NCBI GenBank assembly: GCA_963573305.1
Contig: OY754327.1
Location: 186,442,386-186,506,385 of the forward strand
Direction of reading: 5' to 3'
Origin: Pyrrhosoma nymphula
Taxonomy: Eukaryota > Arthropoda > Insecta > Odonata > Coenagrionidae
Length of the DNA stretch: 64,000 nt
The notes under the pieces were generated by a model. The model did no database searches, was not told the DNA's origin, and saw only the letters and a program-made list of their open reading frames with translations. The translations under genes were made by a program, and so were the position numbers. Shown here one piece after another: positions 45,880-57,699 of the stretch; the first letter of the stretch is position 1; every line of letters starts with the position of its first letter.

Positions 45880-47070
45880 TTCCCTCCTTTTCCGCCTTGG
45901 GTGCAATTCGGGTCACATTTGTTTGTTGTTGCGAAACCTGCCACCACGAGAAGCTTTCGTGGTTCAAGACGATGTGAAGGAGGACGCATTTCGTCTTTTG
46001 GATAGACCTCGCGGGACGACATGATTCCCCCGAGCAGGAGTGGCGAGCGCTCGTCATTTTTGTGCACAACTGAAGAACAGGTGAGACACGCCTTATTCCC
46101 TGTCCTGTTCCCATTCCTTATTTCACGGATACTAGTATCCGTGCCTTATTTTATAATTTTTGCTCTCCCACAATCTCATTCTTCCAGGTGTTTTAATTTC
46201 GTAGTATCCAGCTCGTATAGGCCTGCCTCCTAGAATTTTGTGGTGCGGCAATAACCGGCTCCGAGTGGGTACAGCTGTCGCTCCAACGGGGGAGATGATG
46301 ACACCACCCCCTAACTACCCTCCCTCCATCATCAAAACATTCCCCCCCCCCCCCCCCGCCTCTCTCACCTGTCTCACTTCTTTAAGCGCGATGCTCTGCT
46401 TAGCGAGCGATCTTCATGCGCGCCTCACGGCAGCGGCGGCGACGGTCCGAGGTTTCACTTTACAACCTCCGCTAAGAAAATCGAACGAGTTTATTTTGGG
46501 CCTCCGAGGATCACGTCAAAGTAGTCGCAGACGTTGGGATCGTCGCCTTGGCCGGAAAAAAAAGTATCCTAAATAACTGCTACTTTATTTCACACGCTTG
46601 TAAAATAAAAATCGTCTCTCAGAACGTTTTGAAAATAAAACGAGAGACAGCAAGCTCACGGATTGCAAACCCATTGCAGCCTGAGGGAAAAATCAGCAAC
46701 GCGGCGCTCCCCCCCCCCAACCCCCACACGCTTTCCCCCCTCCCCCCTACCATCCCACCCCCTGCACCGAAACTATCTCTCTCTCATTTCGCGAGGAGCA
46801 AAGAGAGGGGGAGGGGAGGGAGGGAAAAGAATTTCAAATTGGAAGGGGAGAGGGCACAGGAAAAGAAAAGAGGATTTGGATCGAATCCTGGACTCTCGAG
46901 GGGAATGACGCCGTATTAGCTGCGCGTCCAAAGCGATCAATCCGCGACGAGTATGCATATAGAGAGCATCCGAGAACCCCAATGGGTGGAAACCATGCAC
47001 CGAGAACACACTAGGCGTAGGTGGAAAACAACTCAGGCGTAGGGATACTCAAAAACTGAAATCGCACCGC
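45880..47070. other. Spacer between twin elements, with GC-rich block
   Basis: A C run near 46340-46357 and C-rich then G-rich sequence at 46700-46830 give chance frames without domains. No gene is called. Confidence 0.5.
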
Positions 47071-47633
47071 TTAAGTAGGTTCCGCCGCGACTGTGTGAGT
47101 CAAAACCAATACTAAATCCCACTTTTTTGATATTTTGTCAAAAAAATCCTGCTTTTACTGATGTAATGCGTTACCTATAGAAACCTAAAAGTAAAGTAGA
47201 AAAATATGCAGATTATTCCACAAATGTATTTTAAATGAGCACTTTTTTCAATCCATTGGAGCCGACTGCAGCGCCATTTCCTACGAATTACCGCATTTTG
47301 ACTTCAATTACGGCATTAATTCTTCAATAACTGGAAAAATAAGGTGGTAAGATGCCTGTATTTTATTTTTTTCAATTTCTCTGGATTATTTCCTTCTTAT
47401 AAATAGTTTTCCACAAAAATGGAATTTGTATTTTATGGAAAAATACTATTTTTCCCCGTGTTTCTCTCATTCCCCCATTAAACACCATGTAATTTCAAGT
47501 TCAATAATAGAATAAAATAGCGTGGAAAGGTATTATTTTGTTCTTCATTTCAGATAGAGAACAACGTTTACTACAAGTAGACAGAATATGAATAAAATGA
47601 CATTTTAGTCATTTTACGGTGGAACCACCTTAA
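47071..47633. mobile_element. TTAA-target non-autonomous transposon, copy 2
   Basis: The body is 555 bp (47075-47629). It starts GTAGGTTCCGCCG and ends CGGTGGAACCACC, flanked by a perfect TTAA on both sides (47071-47074, 47630-47633). It is a direct copy of the element at 45.3 kb, with substitutions and small indels throughout, so the two are old separate insertions or the arms of one duplication. Confidence 0.8.
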
Positions 47634-47639
47634 TATATA

Positions 47640-48005
47640 ATTTTTCGAAAGACAATAATATCTATTTATCTCCGAGAATACCTTCTTATGAGTAAAACGT
47701 TAAATAAAAAATGAAAGAGCCACCGGGTAATTACAACACGCTGAATTTCAAGCTAATTTTACGTCAAGCGCTCTTTCAAAATAAACTGGTACTATAATCA
47801 AAATTGACGTCATTTCTTAAGGCGAAAGAATAGACCAAAACCAAGGAATCAGATCGCATAAAATATAGAGCAAGTGACGGACGTCTGTGAACGGCCAAAT
47901 CGGGACTGTATGGCCCAGATAAACTATAAATAAATTATTCCTTGAATATTTTCCTGCTCACAATCAGCATCTCGACAAACGGCGGCCGGAAAACGCTGGC
48001 CAGAA
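47640..48005. other. Unassigned DNA
   Basis: Nothing recognisable. Confidence 0.5.
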
Positions 48006-48006
48006 G

Positions 48007-48713
48007 TAGGGTTACCAAATCACCCGTTTTACCCGGGTACCACCCGGTTTTTAATGTCCTTTTTCAGCCCCCGATTTTATGTCCAAAAAACAGGGAAGTC
48101 TCCCGGTTTTTATGATCGCTGCCCAGTCCTGGTAGTAGAATGGTAGAAGCTTTTCTTATATCGTGTAATATTTAAAAAATGAGATGAGATGATATCTTTG
48201 TACACCAAATTATGATAAAATAAAAGATTGATTGAGTTTTAACGCAAAACTTTGGGTTGTTCAATCTGACGTATTAATCATCTTTTGTAAATTTTAGCCC
48301 GCATTCAGTTTACATTAAACCACCCTTCTTACGATCATAAATATTACATCAGTAATTAATGCTGTTCGCCGAACTATATATCACGCCCTGAACGTCTGCT
48401 TCATTCAATCACTTCCAAATAATATTTCTTTATCACTCCGCTTCCAAAAACAATGCTCAATAACAATACTCAACAATTCTCAACAATTCATACATGCGGA
48501 CTAGTTGTCAGGCGCCCTTTATTGTTTGGGACACACATCACGTGCTCCCACAAGAATGCAACTAAAAGTCGATATGCTAATAATTAACACCGGTCTACGT
48601 CAAAACGCCAATTAAAGAAAAAGGACTAAAACATTTAGTAATAAACCCTCGGTTTTTCATTTTAAAATATGGTAATTCCCCCGTTTTCTACATTTTAAAA
48701 TATGGCAACCCTT
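48007..48713. mobile_element. hAT-like non-autonomous element
   Basis: The left tip reads TAGGGTTACCAAATCACCCG and the right tip reads ATGGCAACCCTT, an imperfect inverted pair (AGGGTTRCCA). A run related to ACGGGGG is repeated near both ends. Flanks GCCAGAAGT and GCCAAGT could be a damaged 8-bp duplication. AGGGTTGCC-type tips are common among hAT elements. The AT-rich interior encodes nothing. Confidence 0.45.
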
Positions 48714-48834
48714 GCCAAGTCCGAAATTGCTTTTCAGCTATGATATTGATATAAACTTGAAACTTCGCATATACATTCAACAATGATTGGTTCGTCTAGA
48801 ATAGTACGTCAAGTTTACTTGTTCCTTAGACACG

Positions 48835-48902
48835 GAGCTTAAAATATGACCAAATTCCCCGATAATTTCGCCCATCTTCAGTTTTCTCCGAAACTCTTCC
48901 AA
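48835..48902 (+). repeat. Dispersed repeat, copy A
   Basis: About 70 bp ending GCCCATCTTCAGTTTTCTCC match the minus strand of 52110-52180 at roughly 85% identity. The parent element is unknown. Confidence 0.6.
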
Positions 48903-48904
48903 GT

Positions 48905-50670
48905 TTTGGCGGCCAAAGTTCAGAGTTCATGGTGACGTTTAGAAGGGATTTTTATTGAATAAAAAATATGATACGTTAAGATGTTTTTTTATTATTTTCA
49001 AATTCTGAGATTATTCCGATTGAACCTATGACTTCACAAAATGGCAGACGCTATTTTTAGATGAAATTTTACATTAAGTAGTATGGAGTTTTGGTGAAGA
49101 CCCGTGAAGTGGTTTATAACAAAGTATTGATGGCCAGATTTTAAGGGTTAATTGGAAGAGAACTTTTAAAACCTTTAGTGACGCCGTAAATAAATTTGTT
49201 TTTCCGATCGCGCGTCGGGAACTGGACGTACCGTTAAGCGGTTAGATTATTCAACATATATAGGTTCTAATCCTTCGCATTCGCCTGTTTTAAGGTATGC
49301 TTGCATTCACTGATCTCCAAAGAGTCCATCATGAAGACATCGGGGAACATGCATGGAATTTGTTTCTCCCGTTACTGTAGCCCACAATATAGAGAATTTT
49401 CTCACGAATCCGAATATGTAAGCCAAAGCTGTCTCCGTCAATTACAAATGCTGTAAAATGATAATTAAAAATTAGCAAAAATCTACGAAAGTCACGTGAC
49501 TCGAAACGCTTTCTCATTGGCTTGACGTCACCGAACGGAACTGAAGTCCTCGCAGCTGCAGAGATAGGCGCCTTGTTGAAGTTATCGGAGCAAAGAAGCT
49601 ATTAAAATTATTCTGGTAATTTATCGATAGAAGAAATGACTGAAGTGGGATTCAAGAAGGCACAGTCGGATAATTTACCGATGATTGACTCACTTATGGT
49701 GGCCGCCTTCCTGAAAAACAGCGATTGTTTCGTCGCTGCCGAGATGCGTGGAGTAAAAGCGAGCAGGAAGCAAACTATTAAATGCATAAGAAAAACTTTA
49801 AGTTTTAATATATAAATATATAAATGTTTATTTTTAGGATATAATAAACTATCCACCGACTGCGGTAAATTATCATCTGCCCATAATTTTATTAATACCT
49901 AACTTTTCATGCGACACATTATGCGGTTCTCTTATATCAGCTGCTTTGTTGTTAAAATACAACTATGGAAAAAATAAACTGATGTACAAAAAGCTTTCAA
50001 CTATGATTAATGTCTAAATAATTCTAAATTATCGCAACGGCTTCAGTCGCCAAAAATACGAGTCGGCATGTTAAGTTTTGCATTAATATGTAGCAAACTC
50101 AATGTGTCTCATATTCTGAATCTATTGATTTTCAAATTTCCTTATTACCGAAACTTAACCCATGAAGTCGTAATGTTTTCCCCTCTATTGAATAGATATA
50201 AATCTTAATTCGTATTACCTACATTTTTATTGTAGACTATATTAGGGTAGTCCATGGCAAAGCAGTATATTTGCTGTATTGTAGATTTCGGCTTTCAGTC
50301 TGTAGTTATTAAAGTATGAAACGTATTTCCAATGTTACGAATTCCTCTAGTAGCTATTGAAATAGCGTAAATTTTGATGTCTTTTTCGTTTTGCTACCCC
50401 GAAGAGTTACCTCGCAATCCCCCAAGTTCGGATTTTTCGTCCGCTGGAACGCGCAAGCCTGCGGTTAGTCGTCAATTACTCCTAAACGGTTAGTATCTGT
50501 CCTTTTGCGACTACTTCATTGTGTAGCCATTAAAATTTCCTAAAGATTTATACCTTTCGCTTCTTCATAGACCTCACGATAACCATAAAACAATCAATTG
50601 AAATAGAAAATTATGCTAGGCAGATATAAGAAATGCATAATATAAGCCAAATTTTCCACAATTTACTCCC
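48905..50670. other. Unassigned AT-rich DNA
   Basis: Short frames at 49329-49517 and 49608-49856 (minus) have no known motif. Confidence 0.5.
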
Positions 50671-50675
50671 AAAGT

Positions 50676-50800
50676 AGCCGGTGGCTTAGGGGTAAGGTTG
50701 TCGGTTGTCGGTTGTCGGTTGTCGGTTGTCGGTTGTGGGTTGTGGGTTGTGGAGTGGAAGGATGGGAGTTCGCATCCAGTATGGGGAAATAACTTTTCTT
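50676..50800 (+). repeat. tRNA-derived SINE-like head with internal minisatellite
   Basis: TGGCTTAGGGGTAAGG (from 50682) is a good tRNA A-box, and AGTTCGCATCC (50767-50777) is a near-consensus B-box. Between them, where a tRNA has about 30-40 bases, lies a run of about eight 7-bp units (GGTTGTC then GGTTGTG, 50697-50751). It is not a functional tRNA. Confidence 0.65.
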
Positions 50801-51242
50801 CTTTTGTTCATAGCAAGTTTCGCTAACATCTTTGGAAATTTTAGGTTCACCATCGCAATACCTTTTAAAACTTTTTTTTGCTTTATTTTACTCCCTAAAT
50901 TTTCATTAATGACGGCCAATGCCCAACTCCGAAGACCCGGTTTCTCGGTGAAACCTTCTAAACTAACATTCTCACCTCCAGTCTGTTGACGGCGTTTTAT
51001 AGATCTCATCGAGGCCTACAACCTTACGTCTACCCTTACTCTCTATCAATTATAGTTCGCAAACTTATGGTAAAAACGTGTAACAGACAAATCATGAACT
51101 AATAGTGAGATATAATAGGTATTTCATGAGTTATCTAACGATTTTCAAAGCCATAAATGTTACTGCTCGCATATAAATAACGTTCAAAGCTTGGAAATTT
51201 ACTTTCCCTGTGATTTTAGAGACGTAAGTTGTATTAAATATA

Positions 51243-51378
51243 TTAAGGTAGGTTTACATTCAGCTTACATACTTCCCTTTTCAATTCATATAAGGTTTAT
51301 TCCCTTTCATTCTATTTTTGGATATATATGGATGAATTGAAAAAGGGAAGTATGCAAGGTCCATGTAAACGTACCTTA
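51243..51378. mobile_element. Small foldback MITE
   Basis: The left arm, TAAGGTAGGTTTACATTC followed by ATACTTCCCTTTTCAATTCAT, pairs with the right arm at 51331-51378 (ATGAATTGAAAAAGGGAAGTAT, then GTAAACGTACCTTA). The total length is about 136 bp, with probable TTA flanks. It lies downstream of the THAP exon on that gene's strand, inside its presumed first intron. Confidence 0.65.
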
Positions 51379-51569
51379 GGCGGTAGAATACTTAAATAAT
51401 AATACTTTTGTTGAAATAAAGTCATAACTTTCCGTTCATAAATATTATTTTGCCTTTGATGTGATATTTTTTCACTTTCTAATTTATATTTCGTGGCAAT
51501 AACATAATTTGGCTCAATTATAACATTTTTTACCTCACAAAAATAAGGTTTGCAATACGTGGTACCGGC

Positions 51570-51577
51570 ACTTACGT
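51570..51577 (-). promoter_or_regulatory. Splice donor of the THAP exon
   Basis: The minus strand reads AC|GTAAGT, a perfect donor match directly after the CEDHFN codons and in phase 0. Confidence 0.65.
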
Positions 51578-51785
51578 TGAAATGATCCTCGCAGCAATAA
51601 GCCGTCGAAAATTTAGAGAGAGAATTTCCGTCTCTTCTGCAGGCTATCAACCATTTTCTCCTCTTCTTTGAGTCTTTCGGGACGTAAATAAAAACCTTTT
51701 CCGGCGTGGAAATTGAGGTATTTGAGCAACAAGGCACGATGCAGGATTGATATACCTTTCCCGGTTTTTTCTCGTTTAGATACAT
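51576..51785 (-). CDS. THAP-domain protein, 5' exon (partial)
   Basis: The frame starts at ATG 51785 (a TTG three codons upstream is not a eukaryotic start) and runs 70 codons to a consensus donor, AAC|GTAAGT, with the intron from 51575 downward. It shows the THAP C2CH zinc-finger pattern: CIVPCC near residues 15-20, a conserved Pro (VPKD), Trp in RKWLIACRR (about residue 45) and CCEDHF with C-x2-H at about 65-68. THAP domains bind DNA in transcription regulators and in P-element-type transposases. The terminal AVPTIF-type part is missing before the donor, so it should lie in the next exon, which I cannot locate. Continued translation past the donor loses all THAP resemblance. It could be a host gene or a P-like transposon. 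Confidence 0.75.
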
Positions 51786-52109
51786 TCTGCTCAAATGAAA
51801 TGATCAAGTAAGATTAGTGAATATCAGTAAATATGAAATAAATGCAATCATTTACGCCAAATGCTCGTTCCATCAATAACATCCGCCTACTTTCTCGTCA
51901 GAAGGTAAACAATCTCTAGCGATACCGTTCCATGACGTCACGCGTCCATTCCCCGATGACGTAGTGTTTTCAAGCTGGCGAGAAAAAATTATTTTTAAAG
52001 ACTGATATCTCAGTAAAAAACCGCTTGCCATCTGTGAAATTTTTGCTACATCCATTTTAGATAGTGTCCTTCGGATATAAGTGGTTATAAAAAATTGTGC
52101 ATGTTTCCC

Positions 52110-52180
52110 AGGAAGAGTTTCGTAGAAAACTGAAGATGGGCATTTTTGGGGGACTTCGGTCATATTTAAGTCTCTGTATC
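52110..52180 (-). repeat. Dispersed repeat, copy B
   Basis: The minus strand matches 48835-48902 (shared GCCCATCTTCAGTTTTCT and GAAACTCTTCC). It lies inside a 123-codon minus frame (52244-51873) that I therefore regard as repeat-derived, not a gene. Confidence 0.6.
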
Positions 52181-52259
52181 TAAGTAACGAGTGATAAAAA
52201 TGAAATAAAAATGAAATGAAAACGTGCCATTCCAGATGAACCAATCATTGTTTAGTTTC

Positions 52260-55200
52260 TATGCAAAGTTTCAATAATACATCTTAAAAAAGCAAATTTG
52301 GGCTTGTAACATAACGGTAGAACCACCATGTTTGTCGGCGATATCCCCGCGTGGTGCTAAGGAGCAACAATACAACGTCAGCCATTTTTGGCATGTTTCT
52401 TCTTCCACTTGCACTCCCGGTGGAAGGGGGAAACAATAGCGTGCTCTAAACAGTTAAATCGCTAGGAGACGCCTAAGCCTATAGGGTAGCTTCACGCAAT
52501 CACGTGAATAGAAGTCGGGGAAGGAGAGGGGCGTCTAACAATAGGAGACATTGGACAACTTGGAAAATAGCGACACGCACGCAGAAAAACTTTCCGATAA
52601 GACCAATAAGTGAATAGGAAGAAGAGAATTCCAATATTACATTTTTACAAGAAAAGACGAGCGGGTGATTCGCGATAGCTGCTATTTACCGGGAGAGCTG
52701 TTCAGGGGAGGCGAAACTGCAGGGCAGCCAAACCAGGAAGTGAGCCAGGGTCCATTGACGCAAATAGTCGTGCACCACATTTTCAGCCCTTTGAGGGAAG
52801 GCAGACCACCTGCGTCGTCAAGGAAAATACGTGTTGTAACTATTTATATTGGTCATTTTCTTTTTGGGTTGATTTAAGAGGTCAAATTGTTTAAGAAAGA
52901 GATAATGGGCAAAAGGCAAAATAGTGAACTTGGATTTATAAAGAGGAGTGATATAAAGAAAAAAAGAGATATATATATATAACATTAAATATTCAAGCCC
53001 ACTGTGTTTTTGTGAAGAAGGATCTAATGTGAAGAATAGCCATATATGTACTAAATGCATTTAATTGTTATAAAACTCAATATTACACTATTATTAAAAT
53101 ATATAAATGGTAATTTATGTTTAAACATGTCTCATGCTTTTATTCGCTGAATTACCCTGGCAGCAAAATAGGAGGTACGTATTAATTAAAGGTAGGATCT
53201 AAGGAGAGATGCGACGACCTCGGGTATAGGTAGTAGCAAGTGAGTAACGATTAAAATCCCGTCATATGTTTATGTTACAGGCTTTTGGCCAGCTTTTCCG
53301 ATTTTGACTCAAACTCTTCACTTTTGTATGCATGTGCTATTATGTGGGCAGGTTGGATTAAAAGTATTACTATATTTCTAGCAATTTTCATTGGCCATGT
53401 TCCTTAAATTTTCGCAGTGAACTAGAGTTTATTTTATGTAAATTTAGTTTTCTTTGAAAGGCAGAGTATTAATTGTATTCAAAATATGACACGCTTCCTT
53501 CTTTCCTTTTGAATTCCCCGTTCGAGCCAAACTCCATTTTACAATGAATGCAATGCTCCCTCAATGTTTGTCCTTCTCCCCTAATTTGCAGATTAAGAGA
53601 TTACCGCTCAGTGGTCGACGAAATCGGAGGGAGGAGGGGAACAGCGGGGGGAGGGGGGGTTGGTAGGGGGGAGGGGGTGGGGGAAAGAACGCTTGCCAAC
53701 CGAAACGATGACGCGGAGCCAAATTTCAGAATGAAAAACTACCCACGTCAGCGATGAGTTCTCTTGGGCACTCAAGAGAAATAGTTTTCCCTCCGATGAG
53801 CCTTAATCCGTGACATATTACTCAAATAGTCGAACTAATCGGTTTGATATATTCCCAAGGGCTTGTATGTACTGTGTCATAGTGGCACGTGTTGGCTGGT
53901 TCAGGCAAGAGGCATAGAAATGATTGAAACATGTTTGCTGTGAAATTCGGAATGGCTGAGAGAGAAATAAGCGCTGTCATTTATTATGTGACTCCACGCT
54001 CTTTACCGTAAACGCGTTTAACTCTTAATTAAAGTCTCGGTTTGAATATTCGCTCATCGTACCATACCATGTACATACATACATACATACATACATACAT
54101 ACATAGATCCCTAACGAACTCATCCATACAATGAAAGATCCCTAACGAACATATACATAGATATAATGCATATTATTAAAATTGTAATTATAAGAAATAT
54201 TTCTTTCAAATATATCACAACCATAAATGCAAAGTGCGCGCAAATGACAAAACTAATGCGACGTACCTGTCATACCATTCCGCTGTAAAAGAAAAGGACA
54301 AAATTTGTTAAACTTGTCTGTTAAATGAAGCGTTATACATATATTTGTACTTGACTTGAATGGGTCGTTTGCTAAAAATTATTTTACGGTACAAAGAATA
54401 TTAATCATGGTAATTGCAATAAGAAAGTCCTTTTAAAGAGTTATATGGGTAATTTGAAATCGAGAAATAGGAAAGAAAGATTTTACTCATAAGTAACATG
54501 AATGGTAAGATTAATGATAAGTTAAAAAATGGCATGTAAGACGTTTGCGACAGATTAATGAATACCTACTCTACCATGCATTTCATACGCCCCGCCATAA
54601 TTCTTCACATAATCTTCAGTTTTGAATATGCTTTACCTCAACCATGCCTCTCCATTATTAACTTGAAGTAAGCATCGTCATGTTTTCGAAAGGAGAAGAG
54701 GCTTCTGGGGTCAAGCACACGAAAATATAACTAAGATGCTGTCCGTAGGAAATGACGCATTAAGCGCATGGACAATCCATTGACGAATGCTACTACACCC
54801 GACGGAAACAAACCACGAATGGTACGCTATGGGTAAAAATTAAAAAGGCCATGAGTGATATATATTGCAGCGAGGTACGCTGAAAATAGTTTGCACGTCG
54901 GAAGGACTTAACCAAAATTAACTGCCTTATGGAAAATGTATTTCGCCCGAAATGGGCGTCTCCATTGCTTTGAGACCAACATAATGGCGTCCGAGGCCAA
55001 TTCTCTCCAGTAAACGAACATCATTCCATTCGTAGCACCAGTTAATGCCTCAAATACCGGAGAGACTTACGGGTTCAATTAAATCTTACTGTCATGAGTC
55101 AGTATTATAGGTTATTATTCAGTCTCAGCTCTCTACTAATTTATAGGTAAACTTATTTCATATTATTTCTAAGCATACATAAGGCACGACATTGTTTCAA

Positions 55201-55480
55201 TAGAGTTTTTAATATTCCTCCTAAATTTTCAATCATTTAATATAAAAAACATGGTGATGAAAACTAACTGGAAGTATAAAAGCCTTTGCGACTTTTGAAG
55301 AAGACATCTATCGTCTGGCGGCTCGAATAATCACTAAGTAAGACTGAAAAAGTTTTATTTTTTATTTCTAGTGCAATTATGAATCACATTTTTTTAGCAC
55401 ACGGAATACGCTCCTTGCGTTCTCCCGGCCAGTGCCTGTCCGCGTGGCACACGTGGGGGGGGGGGGGAAGAGGCGTGGCG
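52260..55480. other. Unassigned DNA
   Basis: Only short chance frames are seen, with a G-rich patch at 53625-53695 and a CATA microsatellite at 54072-54105. Confidence 0.5.
54072..54105. repeat. (TACA)n microsatellite
   Basis: About eight tandem tetranucleotides. AGATCCCTAACGAAC follows and is repeated about 35 bp downstream. Confidence 0.95.
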
Positions 55481-55869
55481 CCGTCGCGACGCCCCTTTTG
55501 AGCGACGCTTCGCTGTCGCTCAGGGGCTCTGGATTCAGATCAAGGCCGCTGAAAGTCGGGTTTTGAATTTTTACGCTAACTGGACGTGGTTTTGCGGTTA
55601 GAAATGATCGCTGTACATTCCAATGCGTGCTCATCATTACAAATCAACCAACCAACTAATGTTACAATGTTTGTAGATTTAAAAATGTTCAAATCATTCT
55701 ATCATTCTTCCTGCTCCCAATCGGTTTCATGTTTAGACAATTATCGTTGCTCTTCCAGCCAAGTCAGCATTATTTCTATTTATTATTCGAAAAGAAGAGG
55801 ATACAGCGAATCCATAAACGTACGTCCATATTTTAAGCATGAATACTATACTTAGATGCTGGCCAATAA

Positions 55870-56330
55870 CGAGGTGTGGTCGCGAATCTCCCTTTCCCCT
55901 TTCCACATCCCCCCCCTCCGCCCACCCACGAAAGATAAACCTCTTCATCACCTCCACCCCCCCCCTCCCCCCGGAGACGAAAGACGTCGGGAAGTCGGGT
56001 GAGCTCCCTACCCCACCCCACCCCCACTCCCCCCCCCCGGTCCACCTTTCAACCCGAACACCTTTCTTCACCGCCCCACACCCAACTCGGGCGCCGTGGG
56101 TGGTCGCCATGGAGACCCTATTTCCGGAACAAACTCCCCCCCCCCTCCCGATTTCCAGAGCGGTCGCCTCTTCACTCCAGCACAGAGGGAGGAATAGGGA
56201 GAGAGCAGATGATATCTTTTCCACAGCGGCCGAGATCCTCGGCCCTCCCAATTCCCTCGTTCGCTTCTCCTCCAGGCGTTTTTATTTCTTTGTCGGCATC
56301 ATCAGCAGTCATTACATCCGAGGCGATTGA
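55870..56330. other. GC-rich pyrimidine-run block
   Basis: C-rich runs occur at 55905-55975, 56015-56045 and 56138-56150. Frames on both strands are Pro/Gly-rich without domains. Confidence 0.55.
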
Positions 56331-56339
56331 TTGGTAGCC

Positions 56340-56990
56340 GCTCTCCAATCTCCTTATCAGCTAACCCCTCGCCATATCATCATGAATCCTCATTTCGTAA
56401 TCGCTCATAATCAGCTTCAAGCGTTCTAACCCTTTGGGGTCTCCCTCGGCAAATACTACCACTCGTTTGAACTCCATGAACACATGTTTTCAGTTTCAGG
56501 CTGCGATACCTCAAAATGTATTCAATGAGTTAGTTGTGTCTTACCTTTCGTCCTTTTCGTTTATGTTTCCAATCAATCACCAACATTTCGCATGAATTCC
56601 TCATCGGTGATTCTCTCCATCCATTGGATCAGAGTTTTTCTTCGATTTCACCACACTTCCAATTCAATTTTCTTCGATTTCACCACACTCATTCTTCCAA
56701 TCTTATGTGGACTGGAGTAGTTTTATCTTCCAAGGCAGCGTTTCCCAAACTTAGCAGTCTCAGGGGCCAGATATTACTGGCTTGGGGACCGGTTATTTTT
56801 ATTATTTCCCATTGACGTGTTCCGGACCGCTGACCACAAGTTGGGGAACGCTGGTCCAAGCCTCTCGCTCCGCACGGTAAGAGCACACTCCTGATTGTGT
56901 TTACCTTTCAATGATGAGCTTCCTTAGTCCGTTGCTTGTGTTGCCGGCTGCTAATAGACTCTCCATCAGCATTTAAAAAACAAAACGCAT
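56340..56990. other. Unassigned DNA
   Basis: Around 56735-56860 a stretch resembling AGCGTTTCCCAAACT..GGGGACC..TTGGGGAACGCTGG has inverted ends (CAGCGTTTCCC and GGGGAACGCTGG), perhaps a small hAT-type MITE. Otherwise nothing is seen. Confidence 0.4.
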
Positions 56991-56999
56991 CCGTTTCCG

Positions 57000-57699
57000 C
57001 ACACACACCCCGATGCGCACGCCACCAATCACCGGTTCGCGCGCTCACCGCTGCGTCCTCGCGACATCATTTCGGGAGACGGCCGGTAGGGGGGCAGGGC
57101 GGGCGGACGACGAACTTCTCTCTCACGGGCGCAGACGTGAAAATATTAAACATTAATATCGCCCTCCATCGCCACTTTCATCGCCTTCGGCGCCACCGTC
57201 GCGGCCCCCCCATCCACAAACAGACACACATTTCAGACGTCGTCTTCTTTCTCGCCTCTGAAGCGCCTCCCCCGGGCGGCCCGAGAATGAACACGGGGTT
57301 GGGGGAAGGAGAGGGGAATATAAAAGGGTTTTTGGACCGCGGCCAGGGGGGGAAAGAAGGGGAGGGGGAGAGAAGGGTCTCTCTCTCTCGGACCCCAGGA
57401 TGAGTGAGATATAGAGGGGGGAGGCGGGGTGGGGGGGGGTTGCGGGGGCGTTGCCAAGGTGTTTGCTCCTGCCCCTCTCTCCTCCCCTCTCGGAGGTGGG
57501 AATGTTGTGAAGGGGGGGGGGGGAAGAGGTTTCGAAAATTTCATTCTCCCCCTCTCCGTCTTTCACAAGGCAGTGATTAAAAAGGTAGAAAAAGGACTCA
57601 TCCGCCCTCCAAACTCCTTCGCGGACAAGAGAGTAAAAGACAACGTCCGCTCACTTCTCTTTGCCTCTCTCGTAGCATCTCCTCTCCCTTCCCCTCCTC
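57000..57699. other. GC-rich, CpG-containing low-complexity block
   Basis: CpG-dense sequence is followed by G runs at 57420-57440 and 57513-57525. The block is interrupted at its pyrimidine-rich end by the non-LTR insertion and continues after it. Confidence 0.55.

Noticed and set aside
51873..52244. 123-codon minus frame
   Set aside because: Part of it matches a dispersed non-coding repeat at 48.8 kb and no protein family is recognised.
52314..52327. ACGGTAGAACCACC, like the right tip of the TTAA elements
   Set aside because: It is not followed by TTAA and no matching body or left tip is seen, so it may be a chance or solo-end match.
44449..55502. 16-bp word CCGTCGCGACGCCCCT shared by 44.45 kb and 55.49 kb
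   Set aside because: In CpG-rich DNA of this length one such exact match is expected by chance and flanks do not align.
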